Shown in pieces: positions 35,140-45,609 of a stretch of 64,000 nt of DNA. Within the stretch, counting starts at the first letter, position 1; the number at the start of each line of letters is the position of its first letter. The stretch comes from Okapia johnstoni (lineage: Eukaryota; Chordata; Mammalia; Artiodactyla; Giraffidae). The notes below the pieces were generated by a model. It saw only the letters and a program-made list of their open reading frames with translations. It was not told the origin of the DNA and ran no database searches. Location of the stretch: the NCBI GenBank assembly GCA_024291935.2, contig CM044311.1, forward strand, positions 31,562,001 to 31,626,000, in the 5' to 3' direction. Position numbers and translations under genes: made by a program.

Positions 35140-35300
35140 TTTCATTCATTCAACAGAGAAGTAGATATAGGTTAGACCAGGTAAAGCTTTGTAAGTGATG
35201 AAAATGAGTTTTGATTTTTTTTTTTAACTTTGAGCATAATGGGAAGATATTGAAGAATTTTCCTTGGACATACAATGAATCTTTTTACTACTAGGTTTAG
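35140..35300 (-). mobile_element. Possible L2-like fragment, antisense
   Basis: The order 'aaagctttgtaagtgatgaa', 'tgagttttgatttt', 'ataatgggaagatattgaag' resembles the reverse L2 segment. Short and old. Confidence 0.4.
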
Positions 35301-36004
35301 TTCTACAACATGGGAAAGACAATGATATGCACAGAACTTTTATGACATTAGACTTCTTGGTACAGAATCAAAGAATATATAATGTTTTATGCAGGTGAAC
35401 CATTGCTACATTAAACCTTTAAGAGTAAATAATAGTAAAATTTGGCTAAATATATACCTTTTGTAAAACTAACTACAAAATTTTCCTGAAAGTTCCCAAG
35501 CATTTGGGACAAGGCCAGGTCAGTCGTGTAACTGTTGAGTACATTCAATTCACAGGCTTCCAAAGCTGAATAGGCCTACAGATTTTCATGATAATCCCAA
35601 GGATTCCCCTTTCCTGCTGTATTATTTCTTTCTTTTCTATCTGCCAATTGTGGAATTTCAGAACAGGCTTGCAAGTTTAGCAGAAATAGTAATTTTAAAC
35701 TATAAAGGCCTGTGTCATGGGCTCTGAGGAATGTTGTGAAAAGCTATTTGCCTAAATTCTCTTCTCTTAGGATGATTAAATATATTGCCTGGATGAATTC
35801 AAATCTTTGAATAAGAATTTTTTTCTCCATTCCAAGAAAAGAGAAAACAAGCAAAAACCAATTACAAATGACTGAACTGACTAGAAGTCACCTCAGTCAA
35901 TTGTTCAATACAAGGTTTTCTCTACCTCCAAATTCATCTGAGAAAAGAATATGTTTTAGGAGAGGAAAAAGATTTCCTTGACCCTTTTAGGGTCTCTGGC
36001 TGAA
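35301..36004. other. No recognised feature
   Basis: AT-rich. No gene or nameable repeat. Confidence 0.45.
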
Positions 36005-36480
36005 TCTGAAAAGTAAACTGAAAAAGACAGACTAACAGGAGAAAAGCATACAAATTTATTTAATGTTAAGTTTTATGTGACACAGGAGACTTTGTTAGGA
36101 AATGAAGACAAAAGGAACAGATCTATGTACATTTATGCCAGAATTGATAAAGAGTGAGTAGTGGTAAAGAAATATGATAAGTTAAGGAGTATGAGGTTTT
36201 TGTAATAAACTAGGGAAAATTTAACAAGCCTGCTTGTTAGGATTCTCCTTGACATCCCTAGGTCTTCAGAGATAACGCCACTTCTTTCCATTAGGTATAG
36301 GGAGGGCACCTTTCACATGAAAGTTTTATGACCTCTTTGAGGGGAGAAAGGCAAGGTGTGGAGAGTGAGAACACAAGCAGAGTGGCCTTCTGCTTCTGCT
36401 GTTTTATCAAACTCTTTCAGCTTAAAATTTTCCATATATAAAGATACCATATTTTGGAGTAGCAAGTCCTGAATCCCATA
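36005..36480 (+). mobile_element. Ancient LTR-type repeat (ERVL-like)
   Basis: The order 'gacagactaacaggagaaaa', 'gcatacaaatttatttaatg', 'tagggagggcacctttcaca', 'cttctgcttctgctgtttta', 'accatattttggagtagcaa' follows an old LTR repeat family. The family name and strand are uncertain. Confidence 0.5.
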
Positions 36481-36949
36481 AACATTGGTTGTCAAAACCA
36501 AAAATAAGAGACACACATATCCCATTGTTATTTGCAGCACTATTTACAATAGCTAGAACATGGAAGCAACCTAGATGTCCATCCACAGATGAATGGATAA
36601 AGAAGTTGTGGTAGATGTACACAATGGAATATTCAGTTCAGTTCAGTCACTCAGTCATGTCCAACTCTTTGTGACCCCATGGACTGCAGCACACCAGGCC
36701 TCCCTGCACATCACCAACCCCTAGAGTCCACTCAAACTCATGTCCATTGAGTCGTTGATGCCATCCAATCATCTCATCTTCTGTCGTCCCCTTCTCCTCC
36801 AGCCCTCAATCTTTTCCATCATCAGAGTCTTTTCAAATAAGTCAGCTCTTCGCATCAGGTGGCCGAAGTATTAGAGTTTCAGTTTCAACATCAGTCCTTC
36901 CAGTGAATATTCAGGACTGATTTCTTTTAGGATGGACTGGGACCTTGTG

Positions 36950-37400
36950 TGCACCAGGATCCAGGGACCCCACAGAGACTGAGACAGAACTGTGTTTGAG
37001 CATCTCCTGTGGAGGTACGGGTCAGCAGTGGACTGCCACAAGGACAGGGGCTCTGGGAGCAGCAGACTTGGGTATGGTATAGGCCCTCTTGGAGGAGGTC
37101 ACCATTAACCCCACAATAGAACTGCCAGAACTTACACAGGACTGGAATTAGACTCTTGGAGGGCACAAACAGAACTTTGTCCACCAGGACCCAGGAGAAA
37201 GGAGCAGTGACCTCACAAGAGACTGACCCAGACTTGCCTGTGAGTATCCAGGAGTCTCCAGCAGAGACATGGGTCAGTGGTGGCCTGCTTCAGGGTTGGG
37301 GTCATTGAGTGTAGCAGTACATGCATGGGATCTTTTGAAGGAGGTCACCATTATCTTCATTACCTCCACCATAGTTTGGCCTCAGGTAAATAGCAAGGAG
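36950..37400 (+). repeat. BovB 5' UTR tandem units
   Basis: Two diverged copies of a unit of about 230 bp. CACCAGGATCCAGG near 36952 matches CACCAGGACCCAGG near 37182. GGGTCAGCAGTGGACTGC matches GGGTCAGTGGTGGCCTGC. GAGGAGGTCACCATTA matches GAAGGAGGTCACCATTA. Such repeats are part of the BovB 5' region. Confidence 0.75.
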
Positions 37401-37754
37401 GGAACACAGCTCTCCCCATCAACAGAAAATTGGATTTAAGATTTACTAAGCATGGCCCCACCCATCAGAACAAGACCCAGTTTCTCCTCAGTTAGTCTCT
37501 CCCATCAGAAAGCTTCCATAAGCCTCTTATCCTTCTCCATCAGAAGGTAGACAGACTGAAAACCACAATCACAGAAAACTAATCAATCTAATCACATGGA
37601 CCAGAGCCTTGTCTAACTCAATGAAACTATAAGCCATGCCATGTAGGGCCACCCAAGACCAACGGGTCATGATGGAGAGTTCTGACAAAAGGTGAACCAC
37701 TGGAGAAGGGAATGGCAAACAACTTCAGTATTCTTGCCTGAGAACCCCATGAAC

Positions 37755-38148
37755 AGTATGAAAAGGCAAAAAGATGGGACACTGAAAGATGAACTCCCCA
37801 GGTTTGTAGGTGCCCAATATGCTACTGCAGATCAGTGGAGAAATAACTCCAGAAAGAATAAAGAGATGGAGCCAAAGCAAAAACAATACCCAGTTGTGGA
37901 TGTGACTGGTGATAGAAGCAAGGTCCCATGCTGTAAAGAGCAATATTGTGTAGGAAACTGGACTGTTAGGTCCATGAATGAAGGCAAATTGGAAGTGGTC
38001 AAACTGGAGATGGCAAGAGTGAACGTTGACATTTTAGGAATCAGTGAACTAAAATGGACTGGAATGGGTGAATTTAACTCAGATGACCAGTATATCTACT
38101 ACTGTGGGCAAGAATCCCTTAGAAGAAATGGAGTAGCCATCATAGTCA
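37755..38148 (+). pseudogene. BovB endonuclease N-terminal fragment
   Basis: The open frame 37692-38189 carries the start of the BovB ORF protein, an APE-type endonuclease that nicks target DNA for LINE integration. Recognisable pieces are VVDVTGDRSKV, ILGISELKWTGMGEFNSDD (with the glutamate expected of the second endonuclease motif) and YYCGQESLRRNG. At the first motif, where the family has an Asn after Trp (TWN), this copy reads NWT, so a key residue appears changed. The frame ends by running into L1 sequence after IIVN, so the last 12 or so residues are chimeric. It is a fragment without reverse transcriptase and cannot act. Confidence 0.9.
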
Positions 38149-38699
38149 ACAATGGAATATTACTTGGTCATAAAGAGGAACACATTTGAGTCAGTCCTAA
38201 TGAGGTAGACCTATTACACAGAGTGAAGTGAGTCAGAAAGAGAGAGATAAATACTGCCTTCTAACACATGTATACAGAATCTAGAAAAACGGTATTGAAG
38301 GATTTACTTACAGGGCAACAATTGAGAAACAGACATAAAGAGTAGACTTATGGACATGGGAAGAGGAGAGGAGAGGACGAAATGTATGGAAAGAGTAACA
38401 TGGAAACTTACATTACCATATGTAAAATAGATAGCCAACGGGAATTTGCTGTATCGTTCAGGAAACTCAAATAGGGGCTCAATATCCACCTAGTGGGATG
38501 GGATGGGGAGGGAGATGGGAGGGAGCTTCAAAAGGGAGGGGATATATGTATACCTATGGCTGATTCATGTTGAGGTTTGACAGAAAACAGCAAAATTCTG
38601 TAAAGCAATTATCCTTCAATAAAAAATAAATTAATTAAAAAAAAACTAAAAATAAGGGGTGGGAGACTGGGATTGACACATAGACGCTATTGATGTGCG

Positions 38700-38846
38700 A
38701 ATGTGCGTGCTAAGTCACTTCAGTTGTGTCTGACTCTGCAACCCCATGGACTATAGCCCACCAGGCTCCTCTGTTCATGGGATTCTCCAGACAAGAATAC
38801 TTGAGTGGTTTGCTGTACCCTCCGCCAGGGGATCTTCATGGCCCAG
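38700..38846 (-). mobile_element. Bov-tA SINE, head missing
   Basis: Antisense BovA part (TAAGTCACTTCAGTTGTGTC to 'ccgccaggggatcttcatgg'). The tRNA-like head expected at the right is absent, and an L1 3' end follows directly. It lies between two L1 3' ends. Confidence 0.88.
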
Positions 38847-39030
38847 TACTGTGTATAAAATAGATAACTGAAGAGAACATACTAGGAACTCTACTTAATG
38901 CACTTTAGTGACCTGAATGGGAAGGAAGTCCAAATAGGAGATGATATATGTATGGTTGATTCATTTTCCTGTACAGTAGAAATGAACACAACATTGTAAA
39001 GCAACTATACTCCAATAAAAACTAATTTTC
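38847..39030 (+). mobile_element. L1 LINE 3' UTR fragment
   Basis: 'tgtataaaatagataactga', 'aacacaacattgtaaagcaa' and 'ctatactccaataaaaac' form an L1 3' end distinct from the preceding L1. It is 5' truncated at the SINE. Confidence 0.85.
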
Positions 39031-39377
39031 AAAAAAGAGACTAAAAATGAGCAAGGAGTATATCAATTGCTGTTCTTTAACCATCTCTGAAGTCAGTTGA
39101 ATGACCCTTCTTTGCAAAGTCTTAACTTACTTACCTGGGCACACATTTGAATAACATTTAGTTTCTTTAAGCTCTAAACCAGTAGCTCATATTCAAACAC
39201 CTTTCCCACTGGAATAAAGTTGACTAATTTATAAGGAAAGATTAAAGTTACTAAATACGTAAAGTAAAGGTAAACAAGTTTCTGGATATTGATTGTATAC
39301 AAGTATCTGAAGGTGTAAACACTACAAAGACAAAAAATCATTTAACATAGAATAGGACTTTGAAAAATTAAGAGACT
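39031..39377. other. No recognised feature
   Basis: AT-rich. No gene or nameable repeat. Confidence 0.45.
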
Positions 39378-39389
39378 AGCATAATACTG

Positions 39390-39667
39390 TCGGAGAAGGC
39401 AATGGCAACCCACTCCAGTACTCTTGCCTGGAAAATCCCATGGACGGAGGAACCTGGTAGGCTGCAGTCCACGGGGTCATGCAGAATCGGACACGACTGA
39501 GTGACTTCACTTTCAATTTTCACTTTCATGCATTGGAGAAGGAAATGGCAACCCACTCCAATTTTCTTGCCTGGAGAATCCCAGGGATGGCGGAGCCTGG
39601 TGGGCTGCCGTCTATGGGGTCGCACAGAGTCGGACACGACTGAAGCGACTTAGCAGCAGCAGCAGCA
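39390..39667 (+). mobile_element. Bov-A2 SINE
   Basis: Dimeric BovA: the first unit starts GGAGAAGGCAATGGCAACCC, then a CACTTTCA linker, then the second unit GGAGAAGGAAATGGCAACCC. It ends in an (AGC)n tail of about six repeats. AGCATAATACTG on both sides (39378-39389 and 39667-39678, overlapping the tail by a few bases) is the target-site duplication. A young-looking copy. Confidence 0.96.
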
Positions 39668-39761
39668 GCATAATACTGACAGTATCTGAACCATGAATAA
39701 GCTTCTGTGGAGTATAACTACTTTTGGAGATGAAAGTGTATATTTTCCTCCCCTTTGTCAA

Positions 39762-40782
39762 AAGGAATCAAAGAGCCTATTGATGAAAGTGAAAGAGGAG
39801 AGTGAAAAGGGTGATTTACAACTCAACATTCAAAAAATGAAGATCATGGCACCCAGTCCCATCACTTCATGCAAACAGATGGTGAGACAGTGGAAACAGT
39901 GACAGACTTTCTTTTCTTGGGCTTCAAAATCACTTCAGATGGTGACTGCAGCCATGAAATTAAAAGATGCTTGCTCCTTGGAAGAAAAACTATGACAAAC
40001 CTAGACGGTGTATTAAAAAGCAAAGATGTTACTTTACCAACAAAGGTCTGTATAGTCAAAGGTATGGTTTTCCCACTTGTCATGTACGGATGTGAGAGTT
40101 GGACAATTAAAAAGGCTGAACACGAAAGAATTGATACCTTTGAACTGTGGTGCTCAAGAAGACTCTTCAGAGTCCCTTAGACAGCAAGGGGGAGAAGGCA
40201 ATGGCACCCCACTCCAATACTCTTGCCTGGAAAATCCCATGGACAGAAGAGCCTGGTAGGCTGCAGTCCGTGGGGTCGCAAAGAGTCGGACACGACTGAG
40301 CGACTTCACTTTCACTTTTCACTTTCATGCATTGGAGAAGGAAATGGCAACCCACTCCAGTATTCTTGCCTGGAGAATCCCAGGGACAGCGGAGCCTGGT
40401 AGGTTTCCGTCTATGGGGTCGCACAGAGTCGGACACGTCTGAAGTGACTTAGCAGCAACAGCAGCAGACAGCAAGGAGAACAAACCAATCAATCCTAGAG
40501 GAAATCAACATTGAATATTCATTTGGAAGGACTGATGCTGAAGCTGAAGCGCCAATAATTTGGCCACCTGATGCAAAGAGCCGACTCATTAGAAAAGACC
40601 CTGATGCTGGGAAAGACTGAAAGCAGGAGGGGAAGGGGACGACAGAGAAGGACATGGTTGTATGGCATCACTGACTCAATGGATGAGTTTGAGCAAACTT
40701 CTGGAGATGGTGAAGGACAAGGGAGCCTGGAATGCTGCAGTCCATAGGGTGGCAAACAGTCAGACATTACTGAGTGACTGAA
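39762..40782 (+). mobile_element. BovB LINE 3' region, interrupted by Bov-A2
   Basis: BovB sense strand. 39762-40178 contains the ETVTDFLFLGFKIT region and MYGCESWTIKKAE in the frame 39869-40180. It resumes at 40477 with the C-terminal region and 3' end 'actgagtgactgaac'. The break at 40179-40189 is a SINE insertion. The ORF has frameshifts and stops, the catalytic core is absent, and I found no clear target-site duplication for the BovB itself. Confidence 0.94.
40190..40465 (+). mobile_element. Bov-A2 SINE nested in BovB
   Basis: A second Bov-A2 with the same architecture as the one 0.5 kb upstream and very similar in sequence. Its tail is AGCAGCAACAGCAGCAG. It is flanked by a perfect 11-bp AGACAGCAAGG at 40179-40189 and 40466-40476, which is itself BovB sequence, proving it inserted later than the BovB. 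Confidence 0.97.
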
Positions 40783-41407
40783 CAACAAGTTAAAAGATAA
40801 GACATAACACAGAAGCTCATTTTGCAGGCAGAAAGCCCTAAGAAAATTGAGCCGAAGAAGTATTCATGAATATTTGCCTATGACTTGGCAACAAGCCATT
40901 CATTTCCTTATGATCAGGGATCCTACTCACTATTGTTATCCTTAATAGCTCGTGGATCCTCTTACAGCCACGTTTGTGAGGCAATAAAAAGACCACATCA
41001 AATAAAACAGCCTGGTACTATGCACTTGTCCCAATGGGAATGCATTTGGATACCAATTTTCCATCATGAATGGAGAAGACTTAGCTATACTAAAAATGTT
41101 TGGCCCTCTCCCAACATCACATTTTTGTAAAAATATAATCAGGAATGGAACTTGGAACTTCTTCATGTCTGAATACCTATTTTTAAAAGAGCAATTACAA
41201 TTCTATGGCTCTATGATGTCAAACTACTAAGTAACCTTTAAAAAAAGTTACTGTATTTTTTATAGCAGTTGCACTTTAATTATACCCAAATCACTTCTGA
41301 TGATAATGAATTATAAAGTTTGAATTTAACACAAAATATCATATTTAAAATAATGCATAATTTTATGGATTAGTGTATCTTACAATTCATCTTATAAACT
41401 ACATGTC
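40783..41407. other. No recognised feature
   Basis: Contains an unassigned open frame at 40885-41130 (81 codons) without recognisable motifs. I see no repeat. Confidence 0.45.
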
Positions 41408-41422
41408 CATAAGTTTATTCTT

Positions 41423-42244
41423 TTTTAAAAAAAATAAATTTATTTATTTTAGTTGGCGGCTAATTACTTTACAATATTGTAGCAGTTTTTGCCATACATT
41501 GACATGAATCAGCCATGGGTTTACATGTGTTCCCCATCCTGAACCCCCCTCCCACCTCCCTCCCCATCCCATCCCTCTGGGTCATCCCACTGCCCCAGCC
41601 CTGGGCATTAGTCTCATTCATCGAACCTGGAATGGTGTTCTGTTTCACATATGATAATATACGTGTTTCAATGCTGTTCTCTCAGAATGTCCCACCCTCA
41701 TCTTCTCCCTCAAAGTCCATAAGACTGTTCTATGCATCTGTGTCTCTTATTCTGTCTCACATGTAGGGTTATCGTTACCATCTTTCAAATTCCATATATA
41801 TGCATTAGTATACTGTATTGGTGTTTTTCTTTCTGGCTTACTTCACTCTGTATAATGGGCTCCAGTTTCATCCATCTCAATAGAACTGATTCAAATATAT
41901 TCTTTTTAATGGCTGAGTAATATTCCATTGTGTATATGTACCATAGCTTCCTTATCCATTCGTCTGTTGATGGACATCTAGGTTGCTTCCATGTCCTGGC
42001 TATTATAAACAGTGCTGTGATGAACATTGGGGTACACGTGTCTCTTTCAATTCTGGTTTCCTTGGTGTGTATGCCCAACAGTGAGATTGCTGAGTCGTAT
42101 GGCAGTTCTATTCCCAGTTTTTTAAGGAATCTCCACACTGTTCTCCATAGCGGCTGTACTAGTTTGCATTCCCACCAACAGTGTAAGAGGGTTCCCTTTT
42201 CCCCACACCCTCTCCAGCATTTATTTCTTGTAGACTTTTGTATA
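41423..42244 (-). mobile_element. L1 LINE 3' end
   Basis: Antisense L1, 5' truncated. The minus-strand frame 41785-42138 carries the ORF2 C-terminal motif [15 protein letters not shown]. The 3' UTR (41430-41780) is C-rich on the plus strand and ends in a T/A-rich tail near 41423. Flanks CATAAGTTTATTCTT (41408-41422) and CATAAGGTTATTCTT (42245-42259) match at 14 of 15 positions. Confidence 0.95.
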
Positions 42245-42259
42245 CATAAGGTTATTCTT

Positions 42260-43194
42260 ATAAAATATTAGAGTTCCCAAGCATCCTGGTCATCCTAATG
42301 GTAAAGCCCATCCTGATGAGGTCATCCTGGTATTTTCTGCTTCCTTTTCTCAGGGATTACAAATTATCTGAGGTTAAATTTACTTATATTTACCATGCAA
42401 GCAATAGAAAATGCACAGAGGTAGGTGAATAAAATTGACTTGTCTTAGAGCTCTAGCGTCTTTCTCCAAAGGGTAAAGGCATTATGTGATTCTCTCTACT
42501 TTTGAATAAGTATGAAAATAAAGATATGTTTCTTGAGAGGTTTTTATAATCACAAATGAGATATCCATATATCTTGAGGACCAGCAGCGTAGCATCAAGT
42601 GCTTATCAAACCTGTATAGAAAAGAAGGTGAAATGGCAAGTGGAATCAGTTCCTAGTTTAAGAAACTGCTTTCCCTCAACCCCACACAATAGCCTAATTC
42701 CCACCAGAACATTTTCTGCAGCTTTGTAATTATATCAGTATAGTCAATGATGAAAAGAAGTAGGGAGCCTCAGAAATATTTTGAGCAACTTACATTGAAA
42801 AAATATTCTCAACTTGAAGCAAATGATTCTTTATATTTTAAAAACAATATGTACAACTGCCTCATTTATCCATTTTACTTTATGTGTACTGAAATAGCCT
42901 TCAAAAACACTTTTGCAACCATAATAAAAGTTTCAATTCTATTACTCATGAATTTTTTGTATTGGCCTCAGTTGCATAAGGCTGGAGTTTTAAAAGAGTT
43001 TCCATAAGTAAAGATGCAAATCTCAAATCTAAGTTTATATTATTTCCCCTTATACCACTTTAGAAAATAAATGTGATGTTCATTCCATTGAGAACTTAGC
43101 AGATATTCTAAGAGGACACCTAAAAATAAATATGCAGCTGTAATTATTTTGAAGACTTTGTTAAATGTCAGGCCAGGCAAAAATGTGATTTTAA
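42260..43194. other. No recognised feature
   Basis: AT-rich. The open frame at 42747-43007 shows no domain, and I named no repeat. Confidence 0.45.
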
Positions 43195-43487
43195 TAGTCC
43201 CCCTTTATCCACAGAGGGTATGTTCTAACACCCCTAGTAAATGCCTGAAACTATAAGGATTCCTATACGTATTTTTCCTATACACACATTACTATGATAT
43301 AATTTAACTTATAAATTAGATACAATAAGAGATTAAAAAACAATAACCAAAAATGAAATAGAACAATTACATCAATATACTATAATGAAAGTTATCTGAA
43401 TGTGGTCCTTCTCTCTCGCTCAAAATGTCTTTCTGTACTATATTCGCCCGTCTTCTTGTGAATATGTGAAATGATAAAATGCCTATG

Positions 43488-43747
43488 CTGCTGCTGCTGC
43501 TGCTAAGTCGCTTCAGTCGTGTCCGACTCTATGCAACCCCATAGATGGCAGCCCACCAGGCTCCTTTGTCCCTGAGATTCTCCAGGCAAGAATATTGGAG
43601 TGGGTTGCCATTTTCTTCTCCAGTGCATGAAAGTGAAAATTGAAAGTGAAGTCGCTCAGTCGTGTCTGACTGTTCACGACCCCATGGGCTGCAGCCTACC
43701 AGGCTCCTCCGTCCATGGGGTTTCCCAGGCAAGAGTACTGGAGTGGG
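43488..43747 (-). mobile_element. Bov-A2 SINE nested in the Tigger-like element
   Basis: Antisense Bov-A2 beginning with CTGCTGCTGCTGCTGCTAAG and containing both BovA units. It is flanked by a perfect 12-bp AAAATGCCTATG at 43476-43487 and 43748-43759. The flanks join smoothly as Tigger-like sequence. Confidence 0.97.
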
Positions 43748-44077
43748 AAAATGCCTATGGGATAAGATAAAATGAGGTGAATGATGTAGGCATTGTGATC
43801 TTACATCAGGTTATTATTGGTGATTACATTAGAAGGAGGATCATCTGCTTGGGTTATCCTGGATTATCAAGCCAGGACACTGTCAATATTAACAGCAGAC
43901 CAAGTTGATGGTTGAGGGTCCATGTTGATGCATGGGGTGGAATGGAACAAGACAATGAGAGATTTCACCATGCTACTCAGAATAGGTCAAATTTAAAATT
44001 CATGAATTGTTTATTTCTAGAATTAAAAAAAATATTCTGGAGTGCAGTTGACCATTGGTAACTGAAACCATGAAGGT

Positions 44078-44131
44078 GGATCTCCCATGTTGCAGGCAGA
44101 TTCTTTTCCATCTGAGCTATCAGGGAAGCCC
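44078..44131 (-). mobile_element. Bov-tA head fragment
   Basis: Only the tRNA-like head is left (CATGTTGCAGGCAGATTCTT then TTCCATCTGAGCTATCAGGG). It lies just inside the right end of the Tigger-like element, and the BovA body is absent. Confidence 0.8.
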
Positions 44132-44153
44132 ATGGATAAGGAATACTACTGTA

Positions 44154-45609
44154 TTTCTGGGTATATATAGTATTTTTCAGGAGCAGTCTCAAGACCAATT
44201 TGATTGATAGACATAAAACCTATCTAAAAGAACTGATGTAAAATTATCATGGCACTTCCTTAGTCAATCAGAGTTACATAACAGCTCTTCCAGCCCTTTC
44301 TGAAAATTAGTGATAAATACTATTAACATCATCCTGAAGATTTGGTGGAAAAATTTTTTGAATAATACAGATCCTGTCCATTCTCTAAAGTTCTTCAGTA
44401 TTTTGATCCAAGATTATTCCTTTTCTGAGAGGTCTTACAACTTCACGAGAATCGAGACATCAGGGTTTTAGTTGAAAAGTTGTTGCTACCTCTTCTGTGC
44501 TCAAGTATTTTCTCTTGGGATTTTACAGGTTTTTTGAAGCAATGAAGTGTAACTTGTATATTTTCCCTGATCCCTTTCAGCTCTGTAGATTTCAACCACA
44601 TGACCTATTCAACCACATGTCTGCAAAGAATAGGAAACATTTCCCTTATTTTGCTCGAGTTGTGTTTTCAATGATTGTTCTCAAAAATAAATATGGTTTC
44701 TAAGCACAATTTTTATTTGGTACATTTTGACAATTTTTAAAAATCATTTGCTTCTCTGAGTACCACCTGAGGTGCCCAATTAATTTGACTCTGCTTGTAA
44801 TAAAACCTTCTTGTAAAAGGCCACAGAGAATTCAAGGGCTTATAATTTCCATAAGGTTGGGACTCACATGCCTCCTGTATTCAAGAGACTGTCCAATTAA
44901 CAGAGGCTGATGGCTCAGCACTCTTCCTTTTCCTTTCTCTTCTCCTCTCCCTTCACCTGGTATATTTTAATGTGAAGCAAGGTATAGGTTCTCAAGCTTA
45001 TGGCCCATGAGAAGAGTTCTTGCTTAAGCACCGACAGCTTTAAACTGAAATAACTTTAATGGATTGTTACGAGTCATCCTTTTACTCTTAAAACTGCAAA
45101 TACTGTTAATAATTTTAGAGCACACATTTCTATGCTCAAGATCTTTGAGTAGAAATGTATTGACTCTGGAGCTTATACTTTACACTATTTTTATGTAAGC
45201 AACATTAAGTGAAATTAAGGACCAGATGTCTCCTTAAGAGTAGAAAGAACACTCCACAGATCAGATAAAGAGGAGCAGAACATCAAGAGAAGGTGGAGTA
45301 TGGGTGAGAAATGGAAAGCACAGACTCACTTCAGAGACAATTGTGGGGAGTGCTGCTGCATTTTGAATATATTTCAATCCAAGTCATTTGCTGGAACCCC
45401 AGAAATAAACACTTTCCTCATAAGGGGAAGCCAGTAGTTCTGTAAATTAGCAAACCCCCCGAAGAGTAGTTAACCTGTCATTTACAATCTAGTAGACTAA
45501 CAGACTGTACCATGCAGGATTTGGCAGCTAAATATAACTGTATCTCAATGTGTTGTCTCTTACGTGTAGACTGGAAGAAGTCATAGCAGTGAAGAAACTA
45601 ACCACTCCT
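44154..45609. other. No recognised feature
   Basis: AT-rich. The open frame at 44497-44703 has no domain I know, and I named no repeat. Confidence 0.45.

Larger units (their letters stand above)
36634..38148 (-). mobile_element. Twin-primed (5'-inverted) BovB LINE
   Basis: The element has two BovB pieces in opposite orientation. 36634-36940 is the BovB 3' end, antisense, with the TTCAG-type tail at the left. 36941-38148 is BovB 5' UTR plus the start of the ORF in plus orientation. A perfect 13-bp ACAATGGAATATT flanks the whole (36621-36633 and 38149-38161). Read on the minus strand this is an inverted 5' segment followed by a normal 3' segment, the classic outcome of twin priming. Everything between the endonuclease and the C-terminal region is missing. 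Confidence 0.92.
36505..38650 (+). mobile_element. L1 LINE 3' end, split by a BovB insertion
   Basis: L1 ORF2 C-terminal sequence runs from 36505 to 36633 ('tttgcagcactatttacaat', 'gaatggataaagaagttgtg') and resumes at 38149. It continues through 'gagtgaagtgagtcagaaag', the G-rich 3' UTR near 38490-38530, and the A-rich tail ending near 38650. The break falls within ACAATGGAATATT, which is present on both sides of the insert. The ORF2 remnant is non-functional. Confidence 0.93.
43195..44151. mobile_element. Tigger-like DNA transposon, with nested SINEs
   Basis: The left end 'agtccccctttatccacaga' pairs with the right end, whose reverse complement reads 'cagtagtattccttatcc'. TA follows the right end (44152-44153). 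Internal text such as 'tatactataatgaaagttat', 'gaatgtggtccttctctctc' and 'agaaggaggatcatctgctt' follows a non-autonomous Tigger-type family. A Bov-A2 and a Bov-tA head fragment interrupt it. Confidence 0.75.

Noticed and set aside
37692..38189. 165-codon frame as a possible nuclease gene
   Set aside because: It is the 5' part of a BovB ORF, truncated and fused to L1 sequence.
38161..38190. A BovB-L1 fusion transcript or new chimeric element
   Set aside because: The 13-bp duplication and continuous L1 on both sides explain the junction as an insertion boundary.
39660..39670. AGC triplet repeat as a trinucleotide expansion
   Set aside because: It is the normal tail of Bov-A2.
43485..43503. 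CTG triplet repeat
   Set aside because: It is the reverse complement of the Bov-A2 tail.
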